Assembly (NCBI GenBank): GCA_002897915.1
Contig: BDTS01000023.1
Location: forward strand, 1-54,231
Direction: 5' to 3'
Length of the DNA stretch: 54,231 nucleotides
Origin: a bacterium BMS3Bbin09
GTDB lineage: Bacteria > Nitrospirota > Thermodesulfovibrionia > UBA6902
The position numbers and the translations under genes are program-made. The notes under the pieces are model-generated. The model ran no database searches and had not been told where the DNA came from. It was given only the letters and a program-made list of their open reading frames with translations. Below are positions 10,467 to 20,308 of the stretch, piece by piece. Within the stretch, counting starts at the first letter, position 1. The number at the start of each line of letters is the position of its first letter.

Positions 10467-12881
10467 TTATTTAACACAGGAGCAAGCGCAACTGACCTCA
10501 GCTGGTTTGCTGCCTTTCAATGTTATCGAATAAAACTGAATAAATTCAATTTTTTTGTATAAATAGTTTCTTTTCAATGTTACGTTTGGGAACCCGGCGC
10601 TTTCAGCTGCTTCTTTGAACCTTTTATCGGTCAAAGCTCCTGAAAGGCATGCGTTCCACATCTCTTTATCCCTCTTCAGGTATCCGGGAACGGGTTTGTC
10701 GGAAACAATATCAGAAATAATGAACCGGCCTCCAGGTTTTAATATTCGAAATATTTCGTCCATAACTTTAGTCTTGTCTTCAGTGAGATTGATAACACAG
10801 TTTGATATGACAAGGTCGACCGAATTATCGTCAACAGGAAGCTCCATGATGTTACCAGACCTGAATTCAACATTATGATAACCGAGGGCGTCTCCGACCT
10901 TTTTGGCGCTTTCACTTGCCTTTGCTACCATCTCGTCCGTCAGGTCAATGCCGATCACCCTGCCTTTTTTACCGAGTTTTCTTGCAGCGATAAAACAGTC
11001 TATCCCTCCGCCGGCCCCGAGATCGACTATAGTCTGTCCGGCTTTAATGGAAGCCAGTGCAGCCGGGTTGCCACAGCCGTATGAGACATCAAGTACCTCG
11101 TTGGGTATGTGAGCGAGGTCCTTCGGGTTATAGCCTGTTGGACAGTAGTATTCCGCTACAGGGGCATATGCAGCCTTTGAGAATTTCTTTTTTACCGTTT
11201 TTGTGACATGGCCTTTGATCTCCGGCTTGCATACATCTTCATCATCCTCGACATCGACCGACAGAACGCAGGAGCAGTGGTAGCATCCAACGTCAAAATT
11301 CTTGTCAATAGTCTTTAGCCCGGCGCCGAAATGCCCGGGAAGTTTTGAATCCATGGCGTTATAAATAGTGGGCGCTGAATATTCCCTGGTGTTCTGGGGT
11401 GCTACTGCCTCGGAGGCCAACTCCCATATAACGTCCTCGAACAGGGACTTGTAAGTCGAGCAATAGGGATCTTGAGCGGTGATCGAACCCTTTCCTGTGT
11501 CGACCTTGCTTGCGTAATAACTGTGGGATGTGCATCCGCCGCCGCAAAAATACTCGAGGTAACACTCACTGCATTCGGCCTTGTCCTGAACGCTGTTGTC
11601 ACGGCCTTTTTGCATTACCTTTGAATCGAGCCATATCTCTTTCAGGGATCTTTCCCTGACCGAACCGGCGTTAAAGTGCTTGTCGCCGTTCAAAGAGGCG
11701 CATGGGTAAACATTGCCGTCCGAATTGACGCAGACTTTTTCAAAACAGTTATTGCAGAGGTCGTTCTTTCTGCCCCTCTTGGTCCTGACCCTGACCTTTA
11801 ATGATTCGACGTTATCGAATATTATTTCTTTTTCCTTATATTCATTCTTGAGTTTTTTCATTGCCTTCGCGATATTGTCGGAAGGTACAAAGAGTTCGTT
11901 CATATGATCCACGCTCCGACCCTTTGCATGCATCCAGAGTACATTGTGTTCCTGTATGCCGAGCTTTGAGAGGAAACGTGAGGTCTTTGCTATATCTTTT
12001 TCGTTTAACTTGCTGATGGCTGTGGAGACAATGGGGATGATTCCTATGCTCATGAGCTTTTTGATACCGTCGACCGCCGCGTCAAAGCTGCCTTTTCCGC
12101 GCAGCTTGTCATGGATCTCTGCGTTCTGACCTTCCAGACTGACCTGAATCAAAAGCCTGGGGCTGACCAGCTTTTTTAATTCAGCGATCTTTCTGTTATC
12201 AAAGAGGGTAGCGTTTGTAAGCACAATAACCTCACGCTTCTTTGTTTTAGTAATGTATTTTATAAGGTCGAATATGCCTTCCTTGATAAAGGGCTCGCCG
12301 CCTGTGATATAAAAGCGCTTGACTCCGAGCTTAATAGATTCGTCCACGACCTTTTTGAATTCATCCACGGTCAATTCATTCTTAAGTACCTTCCCCGCAT
12401 CCACAAGGCAGTGTTTGCACCTGAGGTTGCAGGCCAGAGTAAAATAGATCCAGAGTTCTTCCAGTTTTTTCGGGGCGATCACCTTGCTTCTGCCCGGGTA
12501 AACAGGTGTCTCGAATTTATCTGCTGATACGAACTCGAGCATTCTTGTTGCAGTGAGGAATTCAGAGATCTCCTGTTTCGCTTTTTTCTTGTCAGGGAGA
12601 TTGTGTTTTTTGATTATAGCATTTTGAATATCGGACAATGAATTCTTACCGTTACAGAGCTTAAGGACTTCCGCGCCCGTATGGTTCACGCTGACCCAAT
12701 TGGGTGACTTGGGGTCAATAAACAACGATATGCCTTTTTTCTGTTTTTTGATATGGTCAGGAGAGAAGAGGATATCATCAGGGTCAAAAGGTTTAAGCTC
12801 CGGATCAATGATCTTCCATTCTTTCAGTTCATATTGCTTGAGTCTGTCTTCTCTTCCTGTATCGCAACAACTTTTTGCCAT
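10467..12881 (-). CDS. PqqD-like + radical SAM/SPASM + ArsM-like SAM methyltransferase fusion protein
   Basis: 804 aa: PqqD-like N-region (SVNHTGAEVLKLCNGKNSLSDIQNAI); rSAM CNLRCKHC and TGGEPF; SPASM CNNCFEKVCVNSDGNVYPCASL / CSECYLEYFCGGGC; methyltransferase YGCGNPAALASIKAGQTIVDLGAGGGIDCFIAA, SNCVINLTEDK, NACLSGAL; C-terminal CACSC. Confidence 0.9.
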   Translation of the reverse strand: MAKSCCDTGREDRLKQYELKEWKIIDPELKPFDPDDILFSPDHIKKQKKGISLFIDPKSPNWVSVNHTGAEVLKLCNGKNSLSDIQNAIIKKHNLPDKKKAKQEISEFLTATRMLEFVSADKFETPVYPGRSKVIAPKKLEELWIYFTLACNLRCKHCLVDAGKVLKNELTVDEFKKVVDESIKLGVKRFYITGGEPFIKEGIFDLIKYITKTKKREVIVLTNATLFDNRKIAELKKLVSPRLLIQVSLEGQNAEIHDKLRGKGSFDAAVDGIKKLMSIGIIPIVSTAISKLNEKDIAKTSRFLSKLGIQEHNVLWMHAKGRSVDHMNELFVPSDNIAKAMKKLKNEYKEKEIIFDNVESLKVRVRTKRGRKNDLCNNCFEKVCVNSDGNVYPCASLNGDKHFNAGSVRERSLKEIWLDSKVMQKGRDNSVQDKAECSECYLEYFCGGGCTSHSYYASKVDTGKGSITAQDPYCSTYKSLFEDVIWELASEAVAPQNTREYSAPTIYNAMDSKLPGHFGAGLKTIDKNFDVGCYHCSCVLSVDVEDDEDVCKPEIKGHVTKTVKKKFSKAAYAPVAEYYCPTGYNPKDLAHIPNEVLDVSYGCGNPAALASIKAGQTIVDLGAGGGIDCFIAARKLGKKGRVIGIDLTDEMVAKASESAKKVGDALGYHNVEFRSGNIMELPVDDNSVDLVISNCVINLTEDKTKVMDEIFRILKPGGRFIISDIVSDKPVPGYLKRDKEMWNACLSGALTDKRFKEAAESAGFPNVTLKRNYLYKKIEFIQFYSITLKGSKPAEVSCACSCVK

Positions 12882-13129
12882 TTAATACTCCGATAAATAT
12901 ATTTACTTTTAAAATTATAGAGTTATGTATATATGCCAGGTATAAACTGTGTCTTTCTTTGGAACCTATATAACATAACGACTATTAGCATGGATATTAT
13001 ACCGTTTAATAAATATTTTTAACAATTGTGTGAAGTGGCAAGTAAAATGTCATAATGATCGAGCAACTTAAATGTTGTATATGTGACGTAATTGTTGCTA
13101 TGTGCTGCGCCTGATGGTACTATTATCTC

Positions 13130-14662
13130 ATGTCCAATAACAATAAAACAGACCCGATAGTCCAGAAGAACAGGGAGTTGACCGCAATTCTGGAGGTCAG
13201 CAGGGTGCTTACAACATCCTTTGCCCTTGAGAAGAATCTCCTCTTGGTAATGTCGACCCTCGGGAGCCTGCTCGAGATGCAGAGGGGGTGCGTTTTTCTG
13301 CATGATCCTTTATCAGGGGAGATGCGTATTGTAGCGGCCCACGGGCTCGCAAAACATAATATTGAAAAGGGGAAGTACCGTATCGGTGAAGGGATCGTGG
13401 GCAGGGTCCTTGAGAAAAAGAAACCGATGGTAATACCGAACATCGGGGAGGAACCGCTTTTTTTGAACAAGACAGGTTCAAGGCCCGCAAAGGACGGGAT
13501 ATCCTTCCTCTGTGTTCCCATAATGCTGAAGAACGAAGGGCTGGGGGTGTTGAGTGTGGACAGGATATACTCGGAGGAGCAGGGCAATGTGGAGGACGAC
13601 CTCAGGGTACTGACGATCGTTGCCTCATTGATAGCCCAGTTCATTAAGCTCTGGGAGAGCTACGAAAAGATAGAGAAGGAAAAAGAGAGCCTCAAGAGGG
13701 AGCTGAAGGGCAAATACAGCATCGAGAACATAATAGGCTTGTCAGACAGGATGCAGGAGGTCTTTGAGTCGATCCACCGGGTCGCCCCCTCAAAGGCGAC
13801 CGTACTCCTTCGGGGTGAGAGCGGCACCGGCAAAGAGCTCGTTGCAAAGGCCGTGCATTATATGAGTCCCAGGAGCAAGGGCCCCTTTATTAAATTCAAT
13901 TGCGCGTCCATTCCTGAGGGTCTGCTTGAGTCCGAGCTCTTCGGTCATGAAAAGGGTGCATTCACCGGCGCGATAGCTGCCCGGAAGGGCAAGTTCGAGC
14001 TTGCGGACAAAGGCACGATATTTCTCGACGAGATAGGCGACCTTCCGCTTACCCTGCAACCAAAGATATTGAGGGTCCTTCAGGAGAGAGAATTCGAGCG
14101 TATCGGCAGCGAGAAGACGATGAAGGTCGATGTCAGGATAATAGCCGCGACAAGCAGGAACCTCGAGACACTGGTCTCACAGGGAAAGTTCAGAGAGGAC
14201 CTTTATTTCAGGCTCAATGTCATACCGCTCTTTCTGCCGCCGCTGAGTGAAAGGGAAGAGGACATCCCTGTCCTGATCGATTTCTTCCTGGTTAAGTTCA
14301 ATGAAGAAAATAATCGTTCGGTCTGTCTTGATAAAGGCGCCTTGCAGGTATTTTTAAATTATAACTGGCCCGGAAATGTCAGAGAGCTTGAAAATACCAT
14401 CGAGAGACTTGTTATTATGTCGGGCTCGGAAAGGGTCAAGGCATCGGAACTGCCTGTTAATCTGAGCATCCGGCGGGCAAAGGTATCTATGAAGTCCGAG
14501 TCGTTGACAGCCAATGTCGAGGATATTGAAAAAGAGAATATAATCGGCGCCCTTGAGAAGACCGGCTGGATACAGGCAAAGGCCGCCAGGCTCCTCGGGA
14601 TCACACCACGGCAGATAGGGTATAAGATCAAAAAGTACGGAATAGAAGAAAAGGTTTTGTAG
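13130..14662 (+). CDS. Sigma-54-dependent transcriptional activator with GAF domain (NifA-like architecture)
   Basis: GAF-like N-terminus, Walker [15 protein letters not shown] motif, C-terminal Fis-type HTH ([21 protein letters not shown]). Confidence 0.93.
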   Translation: MSNNNKTDPIVQKNRELTAILEVSRVLTTSFALEKNLLLVMSTLGSLLEMQRGCVFLHDPLSGEMRIVAAHGLAKHNIEKGKYRIGEGIVGRVLEKKKPMVIPNIGEEPLFLNKTGSRPAKDGISFLCVPIMLKNEGLGVLSVDRIYSEEQGNVEDDLRVLTIVASLIAQFIKLWESYEKIEKEKESLKRELKGKYSIENIIGLSDRMQEVFESIHRVAPSKATVLLRGESGTGKELVAKAVHYMSPRSKGPFIKFNCASIPEGLLESELFGHEKGAFTGAIAARKGKFELADKGTIFLDEIGDLPLTLQPKILRVLQEREFERIGSEKTMKVDVRIIAATSRNLETLVSQGKFREDLYFRLNVIPLFLPPLSEREEDIPVLIDFFLVKFNEENNRSVCLDKGALQVFLNYNWPGNVRELENTIERLVIMSGSERVKASELPVNLSIRRAKVSMKSESLTANVEDIEKENIIGALEKTGWIQAKAARLLGITPRQIGYKIKKYGIEEKVL

Positions 14663-14683
14663 GGGCAGGTTTCAAACCTGCCC
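14663..14683. terminator. Hairpin GGGCAGGTTT-c-AAACCTGCCC between convergent genes
   Basis: Perfect 10-bp stem directly after the stop codon of 13130..14662; same motif recurs at 26786. Confidence 0.6.
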
Positions 14684-17302
14684 TTACGTTTTAATTAAAA
14701 AATTATCCTTCACAAACTTTATCTCACCCTCACGGCTTTTTATCTGTCGTTCAAGTCTCGCATCAAGTATCGCAGTCAATATCTCTTTGAAAAGCGGGCC
14801 CGGCGGGTATCCCATTGACTGAAGGTCCTTTCCTGTAAGCTCTGGTTCGATGTTCCTCAGTTTTGTCAGGTAAATTGAGATGGCCTGCTTGCGGTCCTTA
14901 TGTTTGCTCTTTGCCATCATAAATAATACCGTATGAAGGTTAAGCGGAGAGAGCGTGTAATAGATATCCTTCTGGCTTGCGTCCTTAAGCTTGCTGAGCG
15001 CGGTCTTTGAATCTTTGATACCCACAAGCATCTCTTTGCTCACGTTTTTCGGGACCTGAAGTCTCCGCAGGGCCTCGGGCCTTTCCGAAGTGGTAAGTTC
15101 ATCAAGCAGCGCCATAAGAAAGAGATGTGATTTGTGAAGCTCTTCTTCAAAGAAGAGAAGTTTGAACCATGAAAATGTTTCCTGTATGGAAACGAAATTA
15201 TCTTTAAGGGTCTTTGTTATTGCAAGGCCGGGATGTATGAATTTCAGAAGATCCAGTTCAGCGAGCCTTTTGATAGCGTTGACAGGCTCTGTCTCCGTAA
15301 AGAGGAGGTTGAGCTCATCGTACATCCTGGTGCCGGAGAGCTTTTCGAACAACTTCATGCGCACGGCGGTCTTTATTAGCTTCAATGTGTGTTTGCTTAT
15401 CTTAAAGCCGAACCTCTCGGAGAACCTTATCGCCCTGAATGCCCTGGTCGGGTCTTCGATAAAGCTGAGATTGTGGAGTATTCGGATCGTTTTTTCCTTT
15501 ATGTCCCTCTGTCCGCCGTAATAATCAATGAGCTGTCCGAAGTGTTCGGGGTTCAGTTTTATTGCCAGTGTATTAATGGTGAAATCTCTCCGGTAGAGGT
15601 CCTTTTTTATGGATGAGGTTTCGACTGTAGGCAGTGCGGCCGGAGATTCGTAATACTCTGTCCTTGAGGTTGCAACGTCGAGCTTCAGAAACTCGGTTAT
15701 TACGACTGCTGTACCGAACCTTTTGTGGCTCTTGACCTTCAGGTTGAGTTTTTTACCGAGTGCCTGCGCGAACTTTATTCCGTCGCCCTCAATGACAAGG
15801 TCAATATCAAGGTTTGTTTCGCCGCGTATGATGTCCCTGACCGAACCGCCTACAAGATAGGCTGAGTAGCCAAGTTCATCCGCTATCTGCCCGGACAATT
15901 TAAGCAGGTTTAATATCTCGCGCGGGAAGATGGATCTTATCCCGGAGGACATGTTCTTGCCTATTGACGCTTTTTCTGTTATCTTCTCATTTGTACTTAC
16001 TCTGCTTTTTCTGAGCAGACTCTCATAAAGTGACCTTAAGAGGTCAGTCCTTGTTATTGCACCCGTTATTTGGCCGTTCTCGACCACTGGCATGAACCTC
16101 TGGTTCTGCTCTATCATCATTAACTCGACCCTGCTTATCGATGTTAAAGGAGTTACCGAAGGCGTGTCGGTTGTGCAGAATTCTGTGACTTTGCTTTTAC
16201 CGAAGCCGTGGAAAAGGGCCTTTTCAACAGCTTCTCTTGAGAGAAGGCCGTAAAGGGTTTTTTGCTTCAGGACCGGCAGGACATTTACCCCGTATTGTGT
16301 CATTGTCTTTTCAGCTGTCTTTATCGTATGGTTCCAGGGGATGCTTTTAACAGGACTCGTCATTATGTCTTTTGCTGTTTTCGAGGGCCGTATCTTCTTT
16401 TTCAGTGTAACCAGTAGTCTGCTTTCCACCTCTTCAAGCGAGATGTTTTTCATAGCAGCTGACGATGCGTTAGGATGCCCGCCGCCGCCGAGTGGTTTCA
16501 ATATTTCGGATACATCCACCTCGGACGTATGGCTCCTTGCAATTATCTGGACATTTTCTTCCATCATTACAAGCAGGAAGACCACATCTACATCGTCAAT
16601 TTCTCGTATCTTATGCGCCAGAAAAGCGATGTCTCCGATATACTTTTCCCTTGAGGCCATGGCGATCTTTATCCTTATGTCCTGGACCAGGTGGTCCTTT
16701 GCAGAATGGACCAGTTCGTTGAGCAGGTCTATTTCATCGGCACTCAGTTCTTTGGTGATAAAGCTTGAGACTATTTTTAGATTGGCCCCTTTTTTAAGAA
16801 GGTAGGCAGCGGCGATCAGTTCCCTCGTTGTTGTGGAAGGGAAGAGTAGCGAGCCTGTTTCTTCATATATCCCAAGCATTAATATTGTTGCTTCTGCCGG
16901 GGATATGTATATCTTGTCTTTCTGCAGCATCTCAGTAAAAAGTGTGGTTGTCGAGCCAAGCGTCTCAACGACCTCTAATTGTCCCCGAATGTCATTATTG
17001 GAGAACGGGTGGTGATCGTAAATATGGACCGCCACTCCCTTCTTGTCCAGTATCTCCGAGAACTTGCCGATTCTCCCGGGTTTCTTTGTGTCCACCAAAA
17101 TTAGGCGCGTGATCGTCTGGATGTCGATATCCCTGATCTTCCTGATGTCCAGTTCGGGCTGCATAGTGGCAAGGAAGTCACGCACGCTCTTTTCCTGTGA
17201 GCCCGGGAATACGAGGACCGCGTCAGGATAATACTTTTTTGCAGCGACCATTGAGGCGAGGGAGTCGAAATCGGAATTCATATGAGATGTTATCACGTCC
17301 AT
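14684..17302 (-). CDS. DHH phosphoesterase + tandem CBS + tRNA nucleotidyltransferase/poly(A) polymerase fusion
   Basis: N-terminal SHMNSDFDSLASMVA and DHHPF; GGGGHPNASSAA (DHHA1); two CBS-like repeats (IMTSPVKSIPW..., FCTTDTPSVTPLTSI...); YLVGGSVRDIIRGETNLDIDLVIEGD nucleotidyltransferase motif. Confidence 0.93.
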   Translation of the reverse strand: MDVITSHMNSDFDSLASMVAAKKYYPDAVLVFPGSQEKSVRDFLATMQPELDIRKIRDIDIQTITRLILVDTKKPGRIGKFSEILDKKGVAVHIYDHHPFSNNDIRGQLEVVETLGSTTTLFTEMLQKDKIYISPAEATILMLGIYEETGSLLFPSTTTRELIAAAYLLKKGANLKIVSSFITKELSADEIDLLNELVHSAKDHLVQDIRIKIAMASREKYIGDIAFLAHKIREIDDVDVVFLLVMMEENVQIIARSHTSEVDVSEILKPLGGGGHPNASSAAMKNISLEEVESRLLVTLKKKIRPSKTAKDIMTSPVKSIPWNHTIKTAEKTMTQYGVNVLPVLKQKTLYGLLSREAVEKALFHGFGKSKVTEFCTTDTPSVTPLTSISRVELMMIEQNQRFMPVVENGQITGAITRTDLLRSLYESLLRKSRVSTNEKITEKASIGKNMSSGIRSIFPREILNLLKLSGQIADELGYSAYLVGGSVRDIIRGETNLDIDLVIEGDGIKFAQALGKKLNLKVKSHKRFGTAVVITEFLKLDVATSRTEYYESPAALPTVETSSIKKDLYRRDFTINTLAIKLNPEHFGQLIDYYGGQRDIKEKTIRILHNLSFIEDPTRAFRAIRFSERFGFKISKHTLKLIKTAVRMKLFEKLSGTRMYDELNLLFTETEPVNAIKRLAELDLLKFIHPGLAITKTLKDNFVSIQETFSWFKLLFFEEELHKSHLFLMALLDELTTSERPEALRRLQVPKNVSKEMLVGIKDSKTALSKLKDASQKDIYYTLSPLNLHTVLFMMAKSKHKDRKQAISIYLTKLRNIEPELTGKDLQSMGYPPGPLFKEILTAILDARLERQIKSREGEIKFVKDNFLIKT

Positions 17303-17311
17303 GATAGATAA

Positions 17312-17376
17312 TTATACCATGGGCATAAGTTTCGTATGAATAGATGAAATTAACATTTCACTATTCAACTCAACTA
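17312..17376 (-). repeat. Dispersed hairpin element, A module (inverted)
   Basis: TTATACCATGGGCATAAGTTTCGTATGAATAGATGAAATTAACATTTCACTATTCAACTCAACT. Confidence 0.85.
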
Positions 17377-17445
17377 CATAATCGAGTTAATAGAATAAAA
17401 ACAAAAAAGGGGAGGGGATGTATTGTATGGGCCCGTGCCTCAGGG

Positions 17446-18861
17446 TTAATTATCCAGGAAGAGTTTGATATGCCTGGCCCGATCGGGATGTCTTAATTTT
17501 CTGAGTGCTTTTTTCTCCAGTTGCCTTATGCGTTCTCTTGTGACATTGAATTCTTTTCCGACCTCTTCAAGTGTCTGTGAGACCCCGTTGACGATCCCGA
17601 AACGCCTGATGATGATCTCTGCTTCCTTGTTGTTAAGGGTGCCTATTACATTTCTTATCTGCAGCTTCTGTTCCTTCCGGATAACGGAATCCAGTGGGAG
17701 CTCTGCCGTTGTATCTTCGATAAAATCCTCCAGGCGGCTGCCGTTGTCCGTTCCCACAGGGGTATCGAGTGAGACAGGTTCCTTGCATATTTTCATGATC
17801 GCCTGTATTTTTTCGGGTGAAAGCCTGAGGTTCTTTGATATCTCTTCTGTAAGCGGCTCTCTCCCAAGTTCCTGTACAAGCTGTTTCGAGGCACGTGTGA
17901 ACTTGTTTATGCTTTCTATCATATGGACCGGGAGCCTAATGGTCCTTCCCTGATCCGCAAGCGCCCGCGTTATAGCCTGCCGTATCCACCAGGTCGCGTA
18001 TGTGCTGAATTTGAATCCTTTTTTATAATCGAACTTGTCAACTGCCCTGATCAGGCCGATATTGCCTTCCTGTATGAGGTCGGAGAGGCTGAGCCCCCTT
18101 CCGATATATTTTCTTGATATGCTTATTACGAGTCTGAGGTTAGCATTGATAAGTTTATTTTTCGCCTCCGATATATTTTCTTTACTTTCGAGAATTACCC
18201 TCAATGAACTCTTTACATCATCTTCTCTAAGCCCCAGTGCTGATTCCAGAAACGATATTTCTTTTTTGATCTTTCTGAGTTCATTATTGAGCGACTTTTC
18301 TTCTCCCTTGGCCTTCTTCTTTCGAATCTTCTCCGAGTCAGCAATTAAACGCTTATGCATAGCTGCCAGTTCATTGAATTCCGACACCAGGGCATCTACT
18401 ATTTCTGGTTTCAGATTCAGTTCCGTCAGCTTACGCATGATTTTGTCGTTATGCTTTGTCAGCCGTGCGGCTGGTACGAGATCTTTTTTCGCGACCGCTT
18501 TCTTTTCCACATCCATCATGTCCTTTTCAATAGGACAAATGATAGAGGTAGTGACCTTTCCCTCCTTTAGTTGAGTTGAGGGAAGAAGCACCTTTTTTAT
18601 AACAAAAGGAGTTGAGAAAAGTATTTGGAATATAGTTTTTTTAGCGATCTCGATTTTACGCGAGATACTGATCTCTTCCTCTTTGCTTAGCAGGGGGATG
18701 GACTCCATGTCACGGAGATACATCTTTACAGGGTCGTATGAACTGTAAGCGGTTGAAGCGGATAGTCTTTGAAATTTGCGAACGGCCCCCATTTTTTCTT
18801 CATGGAAGGCGATCTTGTTTCTGCTATTGTCCCTTTTTGCAGAATCAGTATGTTTTTTCAT
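17446..18861 (-). CDS. rpoD: RNA polymerase sigma-70 factor, RpoD type
   Basis: [94 protein letters not shown]. Start moved to [11 protein letters not shown] because the longer ORF reads back through tRNA-Asn antisense. Confidence 0.9.
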   Translation of the reverse strand: MKKHTDSAKRDNSRNKIAFHEEKMGAVRKFQRLSASTAYSSYDPVKMYLRDMESIPLLSKEEEISISRKIEIAKKTIFQILFSTPFVIKKVLLPSTQLKEGKVTTSIICPIEKDMMDVEKKAVAKKDLVPAARLTKHNDKIMRKLTELNLKPEIVDALVSEFNELAAMHKRLIADSEKIRKKKAKGEEKSLNNELRKIKKEISFLESALGLREDDVKSSLRVILESKENISEAKNKLINANLRLVISISRKYIGRGLSLSDLIQEGNIGLIRAVDKFDYKKGFKFSTYATWWIRQAITRALADQGRTIRLPVHMIESINKFTRASKQLVQELGREPLTEEISKNLRLSPEKIQAIMKICKEPVSLDTPVGTDNGSRLEDFIEDTTAELPLDSVIRKEQKLQIRNVIGTLNNKEAEIIIRRFGIVNGVSQTLEEVGKEFNVTRERIRQLEKKALRKLRHPDRARHIKLFLDN

Positions 18862-18993
18862 GACCTCTACCTTATTTTGAGCGTAAATTATTATAGCATT
18901 TTTTCTCAAAATGCAAATGAGTAATATACATATAGTTAATAGTAATATGGCGTTATCAAAAAGTCGGGATTTTCGATGGGCCGGGGAAAGAAA

Positions 18994-19022
18994 AACAGAG
19001 AAAGGCGGGGCCTTTCTCTGTT
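18994..19022 (-). terminator. Rho-independent-like terminator downstream of tRNA-Asn
   Basis: AACAGAGAAAGGC / GCCTTTCTCTGTT 13-bp stem with 3-nt loop; T-rich tract follows on the minus strand. Confidence 0.75.
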
Positions 19023-19034
19023 CATTATGATCGC

Positions 19035-19110
19035 TGGCTCCCGGGGAGGGATTCGAACCCCCGACAAGATGATTAACAGTCATCCGCTCTGCCAGCTGAG
19101 CTACCCGGGA
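19035..19110 (-). tRNA. tRNA-Asn (anticodon GUU), CCA encoded
   Basis: Minus strand TCCCGGGTAGCTCAGCTGGCAGAGC...CTGTTAATC...GGGGGTTCGAATCCCTCCCCGGGAGCCA. Confidence 0.95.
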
Positions 19111-19246
19111 AGGGTTTCCAGTAATAACGACTAACTATTATAAGGATAACAGGTAACAAATTCAATAGCACCATAAAGGCATTTCTGCTCGTTATGCCTT
19201 ATGTATATAACATCTTGGATTTAAAGCGAAACCAAGGAAGGGAATA

Positions 19247-19277
19247 AAAAAGGAAGACTGACGGGCAGTCTTCCTTT
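19247..19277 (-). terminator. Rho-independent-like terminator of the por operon
   Basis: AGGAAGACTG/CAGTCTTCCT stem; T-run on the minus strand, just downstream of porB. Confidence 0.75.
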
Positions 19278-19305
19278 TAAGGGATTGTTTATTGTTTCCG
19301 GCCAG

Positions 19306-20253
19306 TTAGCCTTCTTCTCCAGCAGCGGCTTCTTTCTGGAGGCGCTCCCATTGTGCGTCAACATGTGCCTGGGCCTGTTCGAGCATCCACTCGTTGCCTT
19401 TGGCGAACATATGCCTGAATCGGCCCTGTGGTTTCAGGAAGTCCACAAGTGGTTTCTTCTCTTTTGGCATCTTGGTGATCTTTGTAACGCCGTTCTCAAT
19501 TTCGAACAGAGGCCAGTAACATGTCTCAACAGCCAGTTTTGAAAGGGCTATTGCATCATCGGTCTTTGTACGCCATCCTCGATTGCACGGTGCGATAACA
19601 TTCATGAATTTGGGGCCTTTGATCTCGAACGCTTTCTGGACCTTCTTCATCAGGTCCGTATAGTTTGACGGAGATGCCTGGGCAACGTAAGGTATGCCGT
19701 GGGCAGCCATGATTCTTGTAAGGTCTTTCCTCTGCTGGAGCTTGCCGGGGATCACTTCTCCTGCAGGACATGTTGTTGTATTGGCTCCGAAAGGAGTCGC
19801 GCTTGAGCGCTGGATGCCGGTGTTCATGTATGCGCCGTTGTCATAACAGATATACATCATGTCATGACCGCGCTCCATCGCACCAGAAAGGGCCTGAAAA
19901 CCGATATCGTACGTTCCGCCGTCACCGCCAAAGGCAAGGAACTTAACATTCTTGTCCTCAAGCTTGCCCTGTTTAACCAGAGACTTGTACATTGCCTCGA
20001 TCCCTGATGCAGTTGCAGCGGCGTTTTCAAATGCACTGTGCATCCATGGGATCTTCCAGGCAGTGAATTGCTGAATGCAAGAGGAAACCTCAAGGCAACC
20101 TGTTGCATTAGATGCGATAATGGGATAGTCGGTTGCCATCAGGACCTGTTTCACAACAATAGGCGCTCCGCAGCCTGCACACATCCTGTGGCCGTGTGCG
20201 AACCTGTCCTCTCCCTTTGCAAGTTCTCTTAATCTGAGTGATTTAGTAGTCAT
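19306..20253 (-). CDS. porB: Pyruvate/2-oxoacid:ferredoxin oxidoreductase beta subunit
   Basis: HRMCAGCGAPIVVKQV, GDGGTYDIGFQALSGAMERGHDMMYICYDNGAYMNTGIQRS (TPP binding). Confidence 0.93.
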   Translation of the reverse strand: MTTKSLRLRELAKGEDRFAHGHRMCAGCGAPIVVKQVLMATDYPIIASNATGCLEVSSCIQQFTAWKIPWMHSAFENAAATASGIEAMYKSLVKQGKLEDKNVKFLAFGGDGGTYDIGFQALSGAMERGHDMMYICYDNGAYMNTGIQRSSATPFGANTTTCPAGEVIPGKLQQRKDLTRIMAAHGIPYVAQASPSNYTDLMKKVQKAFEIKGPKFMNVIAPCNRGWRTKTDDAIALSKLAVETCYWPLFEIENGVTKITKMPKEKKPLVDFLKPQGRFRHMFAKGNEWMLEQAQAHVDAQWERLQKEAAAGEEG

Positions 20254-20270
20254 TTTTTATCTCCTTATAG

Positions 20271-20300
20271 CCCTGCCTGCCCTGCCTACCGGCAGGCAGG
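20271..20300. repeat. Palindromic CCTGCCTGCC-type repeat between porA and porB
   Basis: CCCTGCCTGCCCTGCCTACCGGCAGGCAGG read directly. Confidence 0.7.
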
Positions 20301-20308
20301 TGTCAGCT

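Noticed and set aside
13030-13050. Possible sigma-54 -24/-12 promoter (TGGCAAGTAAAATGT)
   Set aside because: Spacing and -12 GC do not fit the consensus; too weak to call
13019-13303. 94-aa minus-strand ORF upstream of the rSAM fusion as a RiPP precursor
   Set aside because: Mostly antisense to the sigma-54 activator; no leader/core pattern or Cys/Gly-rich core
18862-19083. N-terminal extension [24 protein letters not shown]... of the sigma factor ORF
   Set aside because: Reads through the antisense of tRNA-Asn; the real start is most likely [11 protein letters not shown] at 18861
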